DNA of 64,000 nt from Ectothiorhodospiraceae bacterium (GTDB lineage Bacteria > Pseudomonadota > Gammaproteobacteria > Nitrococcales > Aquisalimonadaceae): the NCBI GenBank assembly GCA_020831885.1, contig JAFIFU010000012.1, positions 1 through 64,000 on the forward strand, read 5' to 3'. Both the position numbers and the translations under genes were made by a program. Below, in pieces: positions 1-10,498 of the stretch (its first letter is position 1; every line of letters starts with the position of its first letter). The notes beneath the pieces are model-generated. The model was not told the origin of the DNA. It saw only the letters and a program-made list of their open reading frames with translations, and ran no database searches.

Positions 1-123
1 AGCCGCGCCTTGCCCCCGAACACGCTGCAAAGCCAGAGCACCATGGGAATAGATCCGTGCTTTCTTAAGGCTCCATGCTAACGGATTCCGGCCACGGATT
101 CGCGCACGGGGCAGCGCGCGCAG
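1..123. other. non-coding left edge
   Basis: No reading frame with coding character, no RNA gene and no convincing terminator is visible between the window edge and the uvrB stop codon. Confidence 0.6.
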
Positions 124-2145
124 TCAGACGGCGCGCACATCCGGCCGCCCCAGGGCGTGCTTCTCCAGCCTGCGGATCTCATCGCGCAGCCGCCCGGCTT
201 CCTCGAACTCCAGGTTGCGGGCGCGCTCGTACATCTGCTGTTCCAGCTCCTTGATGCGCTTCACCGCCTGGGCGGGCGTCATATGTCCGTAGGCGGCGCC
301 CTCTTCGGCCACCCGGCGGTCCCGGGTCCGGGAGGACACCCAGCTTCCGTCCCGCTGCATCACGTCCGCCACGGCCTTGCGGATGCCCTGCGGGGTGATG
401 CCGCGCTCCTCGTTGAAGAGGATCTGCTTGTGGCGCCGGCGTTCGGTTTCATCGATGGCCGCGCGCATGGAATCGGTTACGGTGTCCGCGTACAGGATGG
501 CCTTGCCGTTCACGTTGCGGGCGGCACGGCCGATGGTCTGGATCAGGGAGCGGGTCGACCGCAGGAAACCTTCCTTGTCTGCATCCAGAATCGCCACCAA
601 GGAGACCTCGGGGATGTCCAGCCCCTCCCGCAGCAGGTTGATGCCCACCAGCACGTCGAACTCTCCGAGGCGCAGATCGCGGATGATCTCCATCCGTTCC
701 ACCGTGTCGATGTCCGAATGCAGATAACGCACGGCCACGTCGTGCTCGGTGAGGTACTCGGTCAGGTCTTCGGCCATGCGTTTGGTCAGCGTGGTCACCA
801 GCACCCGCTCGCCCGCCTTGGTGCGAATCCCCACCTCGGAGAGGAGATCGTCCACCTGGGTGATCGCGGGCCGCACCTCCACCTGCGGATCCACCAGCCC
901 GGTGGGGCGCACCACCTGTTCCACCACAGCCGCGGAGTGCTGCTCCTCATAGGGGCCCGGAGTGGCGGAGACAAACACCATCTGCGGCGCGATCGCTTCC
1001 CACTCGTCGAAGCGCAGCGGACGGTTGTCCAGGGCCGAGGGCAGGCGGAAGCCGTACTCCACCAGTGTGGTCTTGCGGGCCCGGTCGCCCCGGTACATGC
1101 CGCCGATCTGCGGCACGGTGACGTGGGATTCGTCGATGAACAGCAGGCAATCGCCGGGCAGGTAGTCGAACAACGTGGGCGGCGGCTCTCCCTCCTTGCG
1201 TCCGGAGAGATAACGGGAGTAGTTCTCGATGCCGTTGCAATAGCCCAGCTCCTGCATCATCTCGATGTCGAACCGTGTCCGCTGCTCCAGCCGCTGCGCC
1301 TCCAGCAGCTTTCCCCCCTCCCGGAGCTGTTCCAGGCGCCAGCGCAGTTCGTCCTTGATCTGCTCGATGGCGTCCAGGATGGTGGCGCGCGGCGTCACGT
1401 AGTGGGTCTTCGGGTAGATGGTCAGGCGCGGCACCCGGCGCACCACGTCGCCAGTCAGCGGGTCGAAATGGCTGAGGGTCTCCACCTCGTCATCGAACAG
1501 CTCGATGCGGACGGCCTCCTCGTCCGCTTCCGCCGGGAAGATGTCGATCACTTCACCGCGCACCCGGTAGGTACCGCGCTTGAGTTCCATGTCGTTGCGG
1601 GTGTACTGCAACTCTGCAAGCCGGCGTAGCAGGGCCCGTTGGTCGATCACGTCCCCCTGGACCAGGTGCAGCACCATGTTCAGGTAGGACTTCGGATCCC
1701 CCAGGCCGTAGATGGACGACACGGAGGCCACGATGATGGTGTCCCTGCGCTCGATGATGGCCTTGGTGGCGGACAGGCGCATCTGCTCGATGTGTTCGTT
1801 CACCGAGGCATCCTTCTCGATGAAGGTGTCGGAGGACGGCACATAGGCTTCCGGCTGGTAGTAATCGTAATAGGAGACGAAGTACTCCACGGCGTTATCC
1901 GGAAAGAACTCCCGCATCTCGCCGTAAAGCTGGGCCGCCAGTGTCTTGTTGGGCGCCATGACGATGGCCGGCCGCTGCAACTGCTGGACGATGTTGGCCA
2001 TGGTGAAGGTCTTGCCGGAGCCGGTCACGCCCAGCAGGGTCTGATGCCGATGTCCCGCCTGCAAACCGGAAACCAGGGCTTCGATAGCCTCGGGCTGGTC
2101 ACCCGCCGGCTGGTAGGCGGACTGCATCTGGAAACGCTTGCTCAT
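124..2145 (-). CDS. uvrB: excinuclease ABC subunit UvrB
   Basis: UvrB is the helicase-like damage-verification subunit of nucleotide excision repair. It is loaded by UvrA and recruits UvrC. The 673-residue length is normal. Walker A GVTGSGKT is at residues 39-46, the Tyr-rich beta-hairpin that clamps DNA ([15 protein letters not shown]) starts at about residue 92, a DESH Walker B box follows, and a C-terminal UVR domain that contacts UvrC lies at about 632-667. The start gives the family-typical MSKRFQ N-terminus, but no clear Shine-Dalgarno precedes it. It is divergent from the aminotransferase gene across a 124-base gap. I saw no LexA-type CTGT-N8-ACAG box there, so SOS control is not supported by the sequence. 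Confidence 0.98.
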   Translation of the reverse strand: MSKRFQMQSAYQPAGDQPEAIEALVSGLQAGHRHQTLLGVTGSGKTFTMANIVQQLQRPAIVMAPNKTLAAQLYGEMREFFPDNAVEYFVSYYDYYQPEAYVPSSDTFIEKDASVNEHIEQMRLSATKAIIERRDTIIVASVSSIYGLGDPKSYLNMVLHLVQGDVIDQRALLRRLAELQYTRNDMELKRGTYRVRGEVIDIFPAEADEEAVRIELFDDEVETLSHFDPLTGDVVRRVPRLTIYPKTHYVTPRATILDAIEQIKDELRWRLEQLREGGKLLEAQRLEQRTRFDIEMMQELGYCNGIENYSRYLSGRKEGEPPPTLFDYLPGDCLLFIDESHVTVPQIGGMYRGDRARKTTLVEYGFRLPSALDNRPLRFDEWEAIAPQMVFVSATPGPYEEQHSAAVVEQVVRPTGLVDPQVEVRPAITQVDDLLSEVGIRTKAGERVLVTTLTKRMAEDLTEYLTEHDVAVRYLHSDIDTVERMEIIRDLRLGEFDVLVGINLLREGLDIPEVSLVAILDADKEGFLRSTRSLIQTIGRAARNVNGKAILYADTVTDSMRAAIDETERRRHKQILFNEERGITPQGIRKAVADVMQRDGSWVSSRTRDRRVAEEGAAYGHMTPAQAVKRIKELEQQMYERARNLEFEEAGRLRDEIRRLEKHALGRPDVRAV

Positions 2146-2269
2146 GGAAATTTTATGGCCGCTGGGATTTGAATTATCATGTCGGGCTGGATGCGCGCAG
2201 AATCCCGGCGCGGCTTCGGCCCGCGCTGACCTGCTGCGACACCCTTACACACCATGATCGGAGGCTCAC

Positions 2270-3457
2270 TTGGACATCAAACTCGCAGACCGGGTTCAAC
2301 GCGTAAAACCCTCTCCTACCCTGGCCGTCACCGCCCGTGCCGCCGAGCTGCGCGCCGCAGGCAAGGACATCATCGGCCTGGGTGCCGGCGAGCCTGATTT
2401 CGACACCCCCGAGCATATCAAACAGGCTGCCATCCAGGCGATTCAGCAGGGCCAGACCAAGTACACCGCGGTGGACGGCACACCGGAGCTGAAGAAGGCG
2501 GTACAGGCCAAGTTCAGCAAGGAAAACGGGCTGGACTACGAACTGAACCAGATCCTTGTCTCCGCCGGCGCCAAGCACAGCATCTACAACCTGATGTGCG
2601 CGCTGCTGAACGCCGGTGACGAGGTTGTGATCCCGGCCCCCTACTGGGTGTCCTACCCGGACATGGCCAAGCTGGCCGACGGCGTGCCCGTGATCATCGA
2701 GGCCGGTCAGGATCAGCACTACAAGATCACCCCGGAACAACTGGACGCGGCCATGACCGGGAAGACCAAGCTGGTCATTCTCAACAGCCCGTCCAACCCC
2801 ACGGGGGTGGCCTACAGCAGGACTGAACTGCAGGCCCTGGGCAAGGTGCTGGCCGCCTATCCGGAGGCGGTGATCATGACGGACGACATCTACGAGCACA
2901 TCGTCTGGAACGATGAAGGCTTCGTGAACATCGTCAATGCCTGCCCGGAACTGAAGGACCGCACCGTGGTGGTGAACGGCGTCTCCAAGGGCTACTCCAT
3001 GACCGGCTGGCGCATCGGCTATGCGGCGGGGCCCGTTTCCGTGATCGGGGCGATGAAGAAGATCCAGTCCCAGAGCACCTCGAACCCCACGTCCATCGCC
3101 CAGGCGGCCGCCACGGCGGCGCTGACCGGCGATCAGGGCTGCATTCCGCCCATGCTGAAGGCCTTCAAGGAACGGCATGATTTCGTGGTCAAGGCGCTGA
3201 ACCACATGCCGGGCATCGAGTGCCTGCCGGGCGACGGCACGTTCTACTGCTTCCCGAAGGTGCAGGGCGCCATCAGGAAACTGGGCCTGAAGGATGACAT
3301 GGCCTTCGCCGAGCACCTGATCAACGAGGCCGGCGTGGCCCTGGTGCCGGGTTCCGCCTTCGGCCTGGAGGGCTATGCCCGCATTTCCTTCGCCACCAGC
3401 ATGGAGAACCTGGAGCGGGCCATGGAGCGCATCGCCGGCGCTCTGGGCCGGAACTGA
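2270..3457 (+). CDS. class I aspartate aminotransferase (possibly also prephenate aminotransferase)
   Basis: A 395-residue fold-type I PLP enzyme that moves the amino group between aspartate and 2-oxoglutarate. The Schiff-base lysine is K240 in VNGVSKGYSMTGWRIGY, and SPSNPTG and the C-terminal ARISFA arginine motif for the substrate carboxylate are present. The sequence is of the 1-beta bacterial type, some members of which also transaminate prephenate. That alternative is inference. The start is TTG: GGAG lies 6 bases upstream, and the nearby ATG at 2253 is out of frame. A strong intrinsic terminator follows, so it is probably monocistronic. Confidence 0.93.
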   Translation: MDIKLADRVQRVKPSPTLAVTARAAELRAAGKDIIGLGAGEPDFDTPEHIKQAAIQAIQQGQTKYTAVDGTPELKKAVQAKFSKENGLDYELNQILVSAGAKHSIYNLMCALLNAGDEVVIPAPYWVSYPDMAKLADGVPVIIEAGQDQHYKITPEQLDAAMTGKTKLVILNSPSNPTGVAYSRTELQALGKVLAAYPEAVIMTDDIYEHIVWNDEGFVNIVNACPELKDRTVVVNGVSKGYSMTGWRIGYAAGPVSVIGAMKKIQSQSTSNPTSIAQAAATAALTGDQGCIPPMLKAFKERHDFVVKALNHMPGIECLPGDGTFYCFPKVQGAIRKLGLKDDMAFAEHLINEAGVALVPGSAFGLEGYARISFATSMENLERAMERIAGALGRN

Positions 3458-3472
3458 CGCTACCCGGCCAGC

Positions 3473-3510
3473 AGAGCGGGCGCTGCCGTGGGCGGGCCCG
3501 CTCTTTTGTT
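3473..3510 (+). terminator. intrinsic terminator of the aspartate aminotransferase gene
   Basis: Perfect 9-bp stem AGAGCGGGC / GCCCGCTCT (3473-3481 and 3496-3504) followed by TTTT, 16 bases after the stop codon. Confidence 0.85.
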
Positions 3511-3544
3511 TATGGGTACCCTCGGAAGGAGACCGACCCGGGGT

Positions 3545-6500
3545 TCAGCGCACGAGCCAGGTCCGGGCGAAATCCTCCGCCGGCAACGGCCGGCCGTAGA
3601 GGTAGCCCTGCCCCAGCTCACACCCCATCTCCCGGAGCAACGTCGCCTGCTCCCGGGTTTCCACGCCTTCCGCCATGGTCGCCACGCCCAGATTGCCCGC
3701 CATGCCGATAATGGCGGCCACGATGGCCCGTTGCCGGGAATCCTCCAGCATGCCGTGCACGAAACTCATATCGATCTTCAGGGTATTGGCGGGGAAGCGG
3801 CCGAGATAGGCGAGGGATGAATAGCCGGTACCGAAATCGTCGATGGATACATCAAAGCCCATGGCATTGAGGCTGTGCAGAACCCGGCGCGCCTGCTCCG
3901 GGTCGCGCATGAGCCCGGTTTCCGTCACCTCCAGTCCGATTGCCGAGGGTGCGAGGCCCTGGGCGCTGACCGCATCCTGCATCACATCGATCAGCTCGTC
4001 GTTCTCCAACTGCTGGGCAGCGACATTCAGTGACATCGGCCCGGGCAGAGCGAGGCCATCGGCCCGCCATGCGGCCAGCTGCCGGCATGCCGCGCTGACG
4101 ACGTAGTCCCCAACGCGCCCCATCATGTGCCGCTCCTCGGCCACCGGAATGAATCGGTCCGGGCTCACGGCGCCCCACTCCGGATCACACCAGCGTAACA
4201 GAGCCTCGACGCCGATGAGCCGGCCCGTCTCCAGACGAACCTGTGGCTGATAGTGGAGCTCGAGCACCCCGCCGCGCAGCGCCATGGAGAAGCGGCGGGC
4301 CAGTGCCAGCTTCTGCTGCAGCTCTTCGCTCATGTGGGTCTCGTACAAGCGGTACCCACAATCCGCGGCCTTGGCAACACGCATGGCGATGGCGGCGCAT
4401 TGCAGCAACTGATCCGGCGTTCCGGCATCCTCCGGGTAGCGCGCGATACCCGTGCTCAGCTCCAGTTCCACCCGCTGCCCCATGAGCGAGAGGGGGCGGG
4501 CGACCAGCGCGCCCAGACGATCGGCAACGGCGCTCACCCCCGCATCATCCAGACCCTCGACGATGGCAAGGAACTCATCGCCGCCCAGCCGCGAGACGAA
4601 CACCTGATCCTGTTCAAGCAGACGGAAACGCTCACCGATCCATACCAGCGCCTGGTCACCCATATCATGCCCCAGGCTGCTGTTCACATCCTTGAAACGG
4701 TTCAGGTTCAGCATCAGGACATGCAGCCGTCGACCTCGCGCGGCCGCCTGATCCACAGCCTTGGTGAGCCGCTGCAGTCCGTTCACACGATTGGGCAGCC
4801 CCGTCACGCTGTCGAAGTAGGCGAGCTGATGAATACGGGCCTCATCCCGCTTCCGGTCGGTGGCATCGGTGCCGATCTGCAGAATGCGTCGCCCCCCGTC
4901 CGCATCGGCGGGAGCCAGCGACCAACGGGTATCCATGACCAGGCTGCCGCCGTCGGAACGGACCATGCGCAGTTCGCCGCTCCATTCGCCGGTGCGCTCC
5001 AAGGCCTGCCGTGCCGCCCGGAAGGCGTCCGGCTCCACCGCAAGCAACTCCGGGAAACCGCGCCCTTGAGCCTCCGACGGAGAATAACCGTAGGTCCGGG
5101 CCGCGCCCTGATTCCAGAAGAGAATACGGCCATCCCAATCCGAAAGCAGGACCGCATCGCGGGTGAGTTCCAGCAGCGCCGCCTGCTCCCGGGTGCGCTG
5201 CTCGTTAAGCTGGCGCTCCATCTCCGCCGCAGTACGGACGGCAAAAATGCGAAGAGTGGAGCATGGGGTTTCCGTGTCCTGGACCGGAGAGCGGAACGCC
5301 GCGTAAATCAGACCCAGCGGCCTCCCGGCGGCAGATTCCAGCCGTTGGGCGATATAGCTTCGCGCGCCCATGGCGGCCAAACCCTCATCCTCCGGAAACA
5401 GCTCAGCCACGTCATCCAGGCATAGAGAATCGGACTGTAGCCAGGCCTGTGCGCAAGGCGTCCCGGACAACGGATAGCAGCAGTTCGGTAGCGTTTCCCC
5501 ATCCAGGACAACGTGCAACGTCTGCACCACCGGGCCCCGTACCGGATCCTCCAGCACACGGACAATCCCCACGGAATCAGCGCCCAGGTTTTCCGCCATG
5601 GCGCAAGCCAGGACGCCGAAAAAATCCTCGCCGGGGCGTGCGGAAAGTGCTGCCGCGACACCGGCCACAGCCTGTTCCAGCCGTTCCTGACGACGCCGGC
5701 TACGCAGGGTACCGATACCGAAGGCCAGATCATCGGCGAGATCCTGCAACAGCTTACGCTCCGCGGCCGGCAGCTCCAGCACATCGCCCGTGAAGAACAC
5801 CACCACCCCGATGCTGTCACCCTGGTTCAGCAGCGGAATACACACACACCCGCGATAGCCCTGCTCCCTGGCCCGCTCCAGCCATGGTTGAAAGCCCGGC
5901 TCCTCAAGAATATCCGCAACGAACACCGAGCGACGCTCCCGCACCGCCACACCCGCCGGGCCACGCCCGAATTCGGACTGCCCCGACCAACTGTACCGGT
6001 TACCGAACGCATAGCCCCGGTCATTGCCCGCCACGGCCACCGGGCGTAGCGTGCGGAAATCATCCTGTTCCGCGTAACCGGCCCAGGCCATCCGGTAACC
6101 GCCAATATCCACGGCGATGTCACAGACCGCCTGAAGCAGCTCGCTCTCGTCCACCGCGCGGATCAACGCCTCGTTACAACGGCTGAGCATGCGCAGGGCG
6201 CGGTTGGTCTGTTCCAACCCGGTGCGTGCCCGATGATGTTCCACGGCCACCGCCACCAGATGCGCCGCCCGGTGGAGCAGCGCCTGATCCTTGTCCCGCG
6301 GTGCGCCGGGCTTCCGGTAATACACGGCAAACGTGGCCAGGACCTGGCCATCCCGCCCCAGCACGGGGATGGACCAGCAGGCCGCCAGTCCATGGGTATC
6401 CGCAAGATCCCGGAAATCCTTCCAGAGTGGGTCGGTGGCAGTATCCTCAACGATGACCTGACGGCCCCGGGCTGCCGCCGTTCCGCAACTGCCCACTCCC

Positions 6501-6772
6501 TCGGCAACGGGCAGCGGATCGATGGCGGCCGTGAATGCCTCGGGCAGGCCTGGTGCCGCCCCATGCTCCAGATGACGTCCATCCGCGCTGACCAGCAGGA
6601 CGGAAGAACGGCCACCGGGAATGGTCCGGTCGATGGCCATGGTAAGCTGCTCCAGGATCTCCGGAAGCTCGGCACCGGTGGCGATCTGCTCCAGAATCTC
6701 GGACTCAGCCAGCGACCAGCCCACCTGGGACAGGTTGGACGCCATTAGTCTTGAGCCCGCTGGAAGCACCAT
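3545..6772 (-). CDS. GAF-PAS-GGDEF-EAL cyclic-di-GMP protein, probable phosphodiesterase
   Basis: A 1075-residue protein with no membrane segment. Three GAF-like sensory modules lie at about residues 15-190, 195-365 and 370-535, then PAS (about 545-665), GGDEF (about 675-830) and EAL (about 840-1070). The EAL domain has EALLRW, the NVAAQQLEN asparagine, LEVTET, SIDDFGTGYSSL, the lysine of LKID and EGVET, so c-di-GMP hydrolysis is expected. The GGDEF loop is intact, but the metal-binding segment reads LNLNRFK where LDxDxFK is usual, and no RxxD inhibitory site precedes the loop. The cyclase half may therefore be inactive or regulatory. A start at residue 10 (ATG at 6745) is also possible, because neither start has a strong Shine-Dalgarno. 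Confidence 0.92.
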   Translation of the reverse strand: MVLPAGSRLMASNLSQVGWSLAESEILEQIATGAELPEILEQLTMAIDRTIPGGRSSVLLVSADGRHLEHGAAPGLPEAFTAAIDPLPVAEGVGSCGTAAARGRQVIVEDTATDPLWKDFRDLADTHGLAACWSIPVLGRDGQVLATFAVYYRKPGAPRDKDQALLHRAAHLVAVAVEHHRARTGLEQTNRALRMLSRCNEALIRAVDESELLQAVCDIAVDIGGYRMAWAGYAEQDDFRTLRPVAVAGNDRGYAFGNRYSWSGQSEFGRGPAGVAVRERRSVFVADILEEPGFQPWLERAREQGYRGCVCIPLLNQGDSIGVVVFFTGDVLELPAAERKLLQDLADDLAFGIGTLRSRRRQERLEQAVAGVAAALSARPGEDFFGVLACAMAENLGADSVGIVRVLEDPVRGPVVQTLHVVLDGETLPNCCYPLSGTPCAQAWLQSDSLCLDDVAELFPEDEGLAAMGARSYIAQRLESAAGRPLGLIYAAFRSPVQDTETPCSTLRIFAVRTAAEMERQLNEQRTREQAALLELTRDAVLLSDWDGRILFWNQGAARTYGYSPSEAQGRGFPELLAVEPDAFRAARQALERTGEWSGELRMVRSDGGSLVMDTRWSLAPADADGGRRILQIGTDATDRKRDEARIHQLAYFDSVTGLPNRVNGLQRLTKAVDQAAARGRRLHVLMLNLNRFKDVNSSLGHDMGDQALVWIGERFRLLEQDQVFVSRLGGDEFLAIVEGLDDAGVSAVADRLGALVARPLSLMGQRVELELSTGIARYPEDAGTPDQLLQCAAIAMRVAKAADCGYRLYETHMSEELQQKLALARRFSMALRGGVLELHYQPQVRLETGRLIGVEALLRWCDPEWGAVSPDRFIPVAEERHMMGRVGDYVVSAACRQLAAWRADGLALPGPMSLNVAAQQLENDELIDVMQDAVSAQGLAPSAIGLEVTETGLMRDPEQARRVLHSLNAMGFDVSIDDFGTGYSSLAYLGRFPANTLKIDMSFVHGMLEDSRQRAIVAAIIGMAGNLGVATMAEGVETREQATLLREMGCELGQGYLYGRPLPAEDFARTWLVR

Positions 6773-6932
6773 GTATCACGCCCGTTCGGATGAACGATGA
6801 AACAAAACGCCGCAAAGCACGGCCGGGAAGGCCGCCGAGACGGACCAGCGTCAAGCCTAACCGGCGACCCCCGAGCGCTCAAGCGAAACACCGGATGCCG
6901 CGCACCTCGCCGCACCATGCCGGCCTTCGGTA

Positions 6933-6960
6933 TTGACCTTCCAGGCCCGATCTGTAGAAT
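6933..6960 (+). promoter_or_regulatory. sigma-70 promoter of tRNA-Asn
   Basis: -35 TTGACC (6933-6938), 16-bp spacer, -10 TAGAAT (6955-6960), then a GC-rich discriminator (ACGCGCC), the pattern of stringently controlled stable-RNA promoters. The mature tRNA begins 14 bases after the -10 box. Confidence 0.75.
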
Positions 6961-6973
6961 ACGCGCCTGCAGT

Positions 6974-7049
<76 letters not shown>

Positions 7050-7057
7050 GAAAAATC

Positions 7058-7090
7058 AAGGGCTTGCAGGCAACTGCAGGCCCTTTTTTT
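7058..7090 (+). terminator. intrinsic terminator after tRNA-Asn
   Basis: A 12-bp stem AAGGGCTTGCAG / CTGCAGGCCCTT (one G-T wobble) with GCAA tetraloop, running into a stretch of T, 8 bases after the CCA end. Confidence 0.92.
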
Positions 7091-7401
7091 GCCTCGCATC
7101 CAGGGTCAATCCACCACCGTTTTACCCCGCATCGCGGCTGACCGATCCCGTGATCCCATGGGATGGAAACATGGCTGCTGGATCAGCGCTTCCTTTAGAG
7201 CGGGTCCATAGCGGACGTCCCCGCGGTCCCATTGCAGTATACCGGGCCCAGGCACATGCGCCTTGCATGACACGTCCGGATCAAACTCCGCTGACGGTGG
7301 CCGTTATCCAGCAGTGAATCAAACAGTGACAGCGATCACGGCGGCCCGGCTCGCCGTGTGTAGGATTCCGGCTGCCAAACGCGAGGACAGGAAAACCCGC
7401 A
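7091..7401. other. non-coding region upstream of the chemoreceptor gene
   Basis: 311 bases without a credible gene. I found no clear sigma-70, sigma-28 or sigma-54 promoter. The chemoreceptor promoter must be here but I cannot place it. Confidence 0.5.
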
Positions 7402-9051
7402 ATGACCCGATATCTCAGACAGTTCCGCATCAGTTTCCGCATCTGGTTCGTGCTAGGAGTGGCCGCCGTGGTCTTCACGGTCGCAGCAACCGTTTCTCTG
7501 CGCAGCGCGCATCACAACCTGACGGAGGAACGGCTGGGCCAGGCCACCGCCGCCGTGGAGGCGGGGCAGGCGATTCTGGCGCACTTCCACAGCCTGGAGG
7601 AAAATGGGACCATCACCCGCGAGGTTGCCCAGGAGCAGGCCGTGGCGGCCATTGGCGCCATCCGGTACCTGGGCGAGGAATACCTCTGGGTGAACGACAT
7701 GGATGGGGTGATGCTGATGCATCCGTTCGCACCCGAACTCCACGGGCGGGACGTATCCGGGCTGGAGGATGAAACCGGCTCACGGTTTGTTCAGCTCATG
7801 ATCGACGGCGCCCGTCAGCACGGCTCCACCCGGGTGCGCTATTACTGGCCACGCCCCGGAGGGGAGGAGCCGCTGCTGAAAGAGTCGGAAGCCCAGCATT
7901 TCCAACCCTGGGACTTCATGATCGCCAGCGGCGTCTACATGGACGACGTCCGGGCCGCGGCCTGGCGGAGTCTGCAGGGGCAGATCGTTGCCCTGGGAGT
8001 GGGGCTGATCATTCTGATCACGGTGGGCTGGAGTGTCGTCCGCAGCATCACCGGCCCCCTGGAGAGCACCACCGAGGCGATCCGCAATGCTTCCCGGGAG
8101 CCCATTGATCTGGGCTATCGCCTGCCCGTTTCCGGACGCGATGAGCTGGATATTCTGTCCGATAGCATCAACAGCGTCTTCGACACGCTGGAGCATGTGG
8201 TCAATGATGTGCGCGGGAGCAGCGATCAATTGCTGGCCTCATCCGCTCACCTCACCAGCCTGGCGAATTCGGCCGATCAGACCATGCGCTCCCAGGAAGC
8301 GGATACCGATGACCTGGCCAGCGCCATGACGGAAATGGCCGCCACGGTCCAGGAAGTGGCCCGCAACGCCAGCGATGCTGCGGCGGCGGCCAACGAGGCC
8401 TCCGGTCAGACGGGGTCAGGCAAGGAAACGGTCATGGCCACCGGTGCCTCCATCGCCGCGCTGGCGGATCAGTTGGAGGAGGTGCGCAACGCCATGGAGC
8501 GGCTGAACGGGGATACCGCCAACGTTGACAAGGTTCTGGACGTGATCAACGGCGTTGCCGAACAGACCAACCTGCTTGCGCTCAATGCCGCCATCGAGGC
8601 GGCGCGGGCCGGCGAACAGGGGCGGGGCTTCTCGGTGGTGGCGGAAGAGGTCCGCACGCTCGCGCTGAGAACCCGTTCCTCCACCGACGAGATCCGCGAC
8701 ATTCTGGAACGGCTGCAGGGTGGCGCGGCGGACATGACCGACGCCCTTCGCCAGCGTTCCGAGGAAGCCCGCCAGACCAGTATCCAGGCGAAGGAGGCGG
8801 AACAGTCGCTGGATGCCATCAGCCAGTCCGTGGATGCCATCACCGACCGCAACAACCAGATCGCCAGCGCCGCCGAGGAACAGGCGGCCACGGCTGAGCA
8901 GATCAACGGCCGGGTGACCGGCATACGCGATGCGGCGCAGGCCGGCACCCGGACCCTGAGCGAAGTCCGGGATGCCGCCGATGCGTTGCAGGACGTGGCC
9001 GCCCGCCTCCAGCAGGGTGTCTCCCGTCTGAAGACCCGGCAAGGGGGTTGA
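7402..9051 (+). CDS. methyl-accepting chemotaxis protein with periplasmic sCache_2 domain
   Basis: A 549-residue transmembrane chemoreceptor that would signal to CheA/CheW. TM1 is at about residues 14-33. A periplasmic single-Cache domain (about 40-185) carries [15 protein letters not shown] and [14 protein letters not shown], typical of sCache_2 sensors of small organic acids. TM2 is at about 193-215, HAMP at about 214-268, and the cytoplasmic coiled coil carries the conserved tip [20 protein letters not shown] at about 388-407. It ends in LKTRQGG, so there is no C-terminal CheR/CheB-tethering pentapeptide. No che genes are nearby. The ligand cannot be told from sequence. Confidence 0.95.
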   Translation: MTRYLRQFRISFRIWFVLGVAAVVFTVAATVSLRSAHHNLTEERLGQATAAVEAGQAILAHFHSLEENGTITREVAQEQAVAAIGAIRYLGEEYLWVNDMDGVMLMHPFAPELHGRDVSGLEDETGSRFVQLMIDGARQHGSTRVRYYWPRPGGEEPLLKESEAQHFQPWDFMIASGVYMDDVRAAAWRSLQGQIVALGVGLIILITVGWSVVRSITGPLESTTEAIRNASREPIDLGYRLPVSGRDELDILSDSINSVFDTLEHVVNDVRGSSDQLLASSAHLTSLANSADQTMRSQEADTDDLASAMTEMAATVQEVARNASDAAAAANEASGQTGSGKETVMATGASIAALADQLEEVRNAMERLNGDTANVDKVLDVINGVAEQTNLLALNAAIEAARAGEQGRGFSVVAEEVRTLALRTRSSTDEIRDILERLQGGAADMTDALRQRSEEARQTSIQAKEAEQSLDAISQSVDAITDRNNQIASAAEEQAATAEQINGRVTGIRDAAQAGTRTLSEVRDAADALQDVAARLQQGVSRLKTRQGG

Positions 9052-9118
9052 TCGCCCGCGCGCCGGCTGAAAGCCTGATCGCCTGGGGGGACTCGGGCTC
9101 CGGCTTGCGGCGGACGTA

Positions 9119-10312
9119 TCAGACGTCCCGCAGCCGGTGCCTCCCCAGGTGGAGTACGACACTGGCCGTACCGTTCAGCAGGGCGGCGAACACCGCCACC
9201 GCCAGATAACCCTGCGCGGAGAACACGGGGGCGAACAGCGCGGCTCCCGCAAACACGCCAATATAGGTGGTGCAGGTAAAAAAAGCCATGATGGCGCCGC
9301 GCCCGTGGTCGCTCTGGTGGCTGCACAGCGTGGACTGCCCCACCAGGGCCGCCCCTTGCACGATACCCACCCAGAACAGGGCCAGCATGACCATGGCCGC
9401 ACTGGTGCCCAGGGCCACGGCCACCCAGCCCGCCATGAGGCCCAGATGGGCCAGGTAGAGCGTGTGACGGTGACCGATACGATCCAGAAGGCGGCTGTTC
9501 AGCGTGGTCAGGGCCAAGCCCGCGCCGTAGGCCAGGATCACGAGCCCGGCACCGTCACTCCCCAGGCCGAGTCCGTTGCGCAACCAGGTCCCCAGGTACG
9601 TGTAGGCACCATAGAACGCGGTCATGTTGCAGACGTTTACGAACAGAATGAAGCGGGCCCCCGGGTCCAGGAACACTGCGGCGGAGAGGCTGCGCAGGTT
9701 CGGGGGCGGCTGACCGGAGGCGCCAAGGGGGCTGTCGGGGAGCAGACGGCTGGCCAGCAGGGCCAGTGCCGCAACGGCCGCCAGCAGGAGGAATGCTGAA
9801 CGCCAGCCCGCCACATCCGCCAGATACCCTCCCAGCGGGACGCACAGCACGATGGCATAGCCCCAGCCCGCCATCACCAGCCCCATGACACGCCCCCGCT
9901 GCTGGAACGGCACGTGATCGCCCACCAGAGCGTAGGCAGTGGGCACGTACATGCTGGCGCCGATACCTGCAAGCACCAGCGCCAGCACCAGCAGGGAAAA
10001 CCCCGGGGCCAGAGCGGCGCCCAGCAACCCCAAGGTGAAGACAGCCAGGCCGGATCGGATCAGCAGCAGCCGGGAGAACCGGCCACCGAACAGCCCTACC
10101 AGCGGGGCCACAACGGCCAATGCGGCGCCGAACAAGCTCACGGCCCAGGACGCCCGGGCCGGCGTCAGCCGGAACGTGCTGGCGATATCCGGGAGCAATG
10201 GCGACAGAATGAACGGTACGGACGCGAATGCGACCACCAGCAGCACCAGCGTACCGATACCGGAAACGGCCAAACCCGGCGCCCGTGCCGGTGCCTGGGA
10301 TTCCCCATGCAT
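9119..10312 (-). CDS. MFS transporter (12-TM, drug/metabolite efflux-like)
   Basis: A 397-residue, very hydrophobic protein with about twelve predicted membrane segments. The loop after TM2 has the MFS-like GLFGGRFSRLLLIRSG, and the segment from residue 138 (GRVMGLVMAGWGYAIVLCVP) resembles motif C of antiporters. AraJ/Bcr-like exporters are the closest impression. The substrate is unknown. The start has AGGA a few bases upstream. It converges on the chemoreceptor gene, and the next gene upstream is a second, unrelated MFS protein on the same strand. Confidence 0.85.
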   Translation of the reverse strand: MHGESQAPARAPGLAVSGIGTLVLLVVAFASVPFILSPLLPDIASTFRLTPARASWAVSLFGAALAVVAPLVGLFGGRFSRLLLIRSGLAVFTLGLLGAALAPGFSLLVLALVLAGIGASMYVPTAYALVGDHVPFQQRGRVMGLVMAGWGYAIVLCVPLGGYLADVAGWRSAFLLLAAVAALALLASRLLPDSPLGASGQPPPNLRSLSAAVFLDPGARFILFVNVCNMTAFYGAYTYLGTWLRNGLGLGSDGAGLVILAYGAGLALTTLNSRLLDRIGHRHTLYLAHLGLMAGWVAVALGTSAAMVMLALFWVGIVQGAALVGQSTLCSHQSDHGRGAIMAFFTCTTYIGVFAGAALFAPVFSAQGYLAVAVFAALLNGTASVVLHLGRHRLRDV

Positions 10313-10498
10313 TCAGTCCTGCCCCCCTTGATAACGCGCAGGGCCCCAGGTTCCGCCCATGGGATGAAGCATCCGTGGGGCGGCTCCACGGCGTGGTCAG
10401 TGCCCACCCGACCGATTCCCGGGAACAACGCTACTGAGCGCAGGTTACCGCAGGCAAGGCAACCGGACCACGACATTGCCATCCATTGGGGCGTTCAA

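Noticed and set aside
2146-2269. SOS/LexA box before uvrB
   Set aside because: No CTGT-N8-ACAG or close variant was seen in the divergent region.
7250-7280. Sigma-54-like GGCAC...TTGC before the chemoreceptor gene
   Set aside because: The GG and GC are 12 bases apart instead of 10, so the spacing is wrong.
9100-9137. Strong hairpin at the 3' ends of the chemoreceptor and first MFS genes
   Set aside because: It has no T tract on either strand and overlaps the MFS coding end. Left as a possible structural element only.
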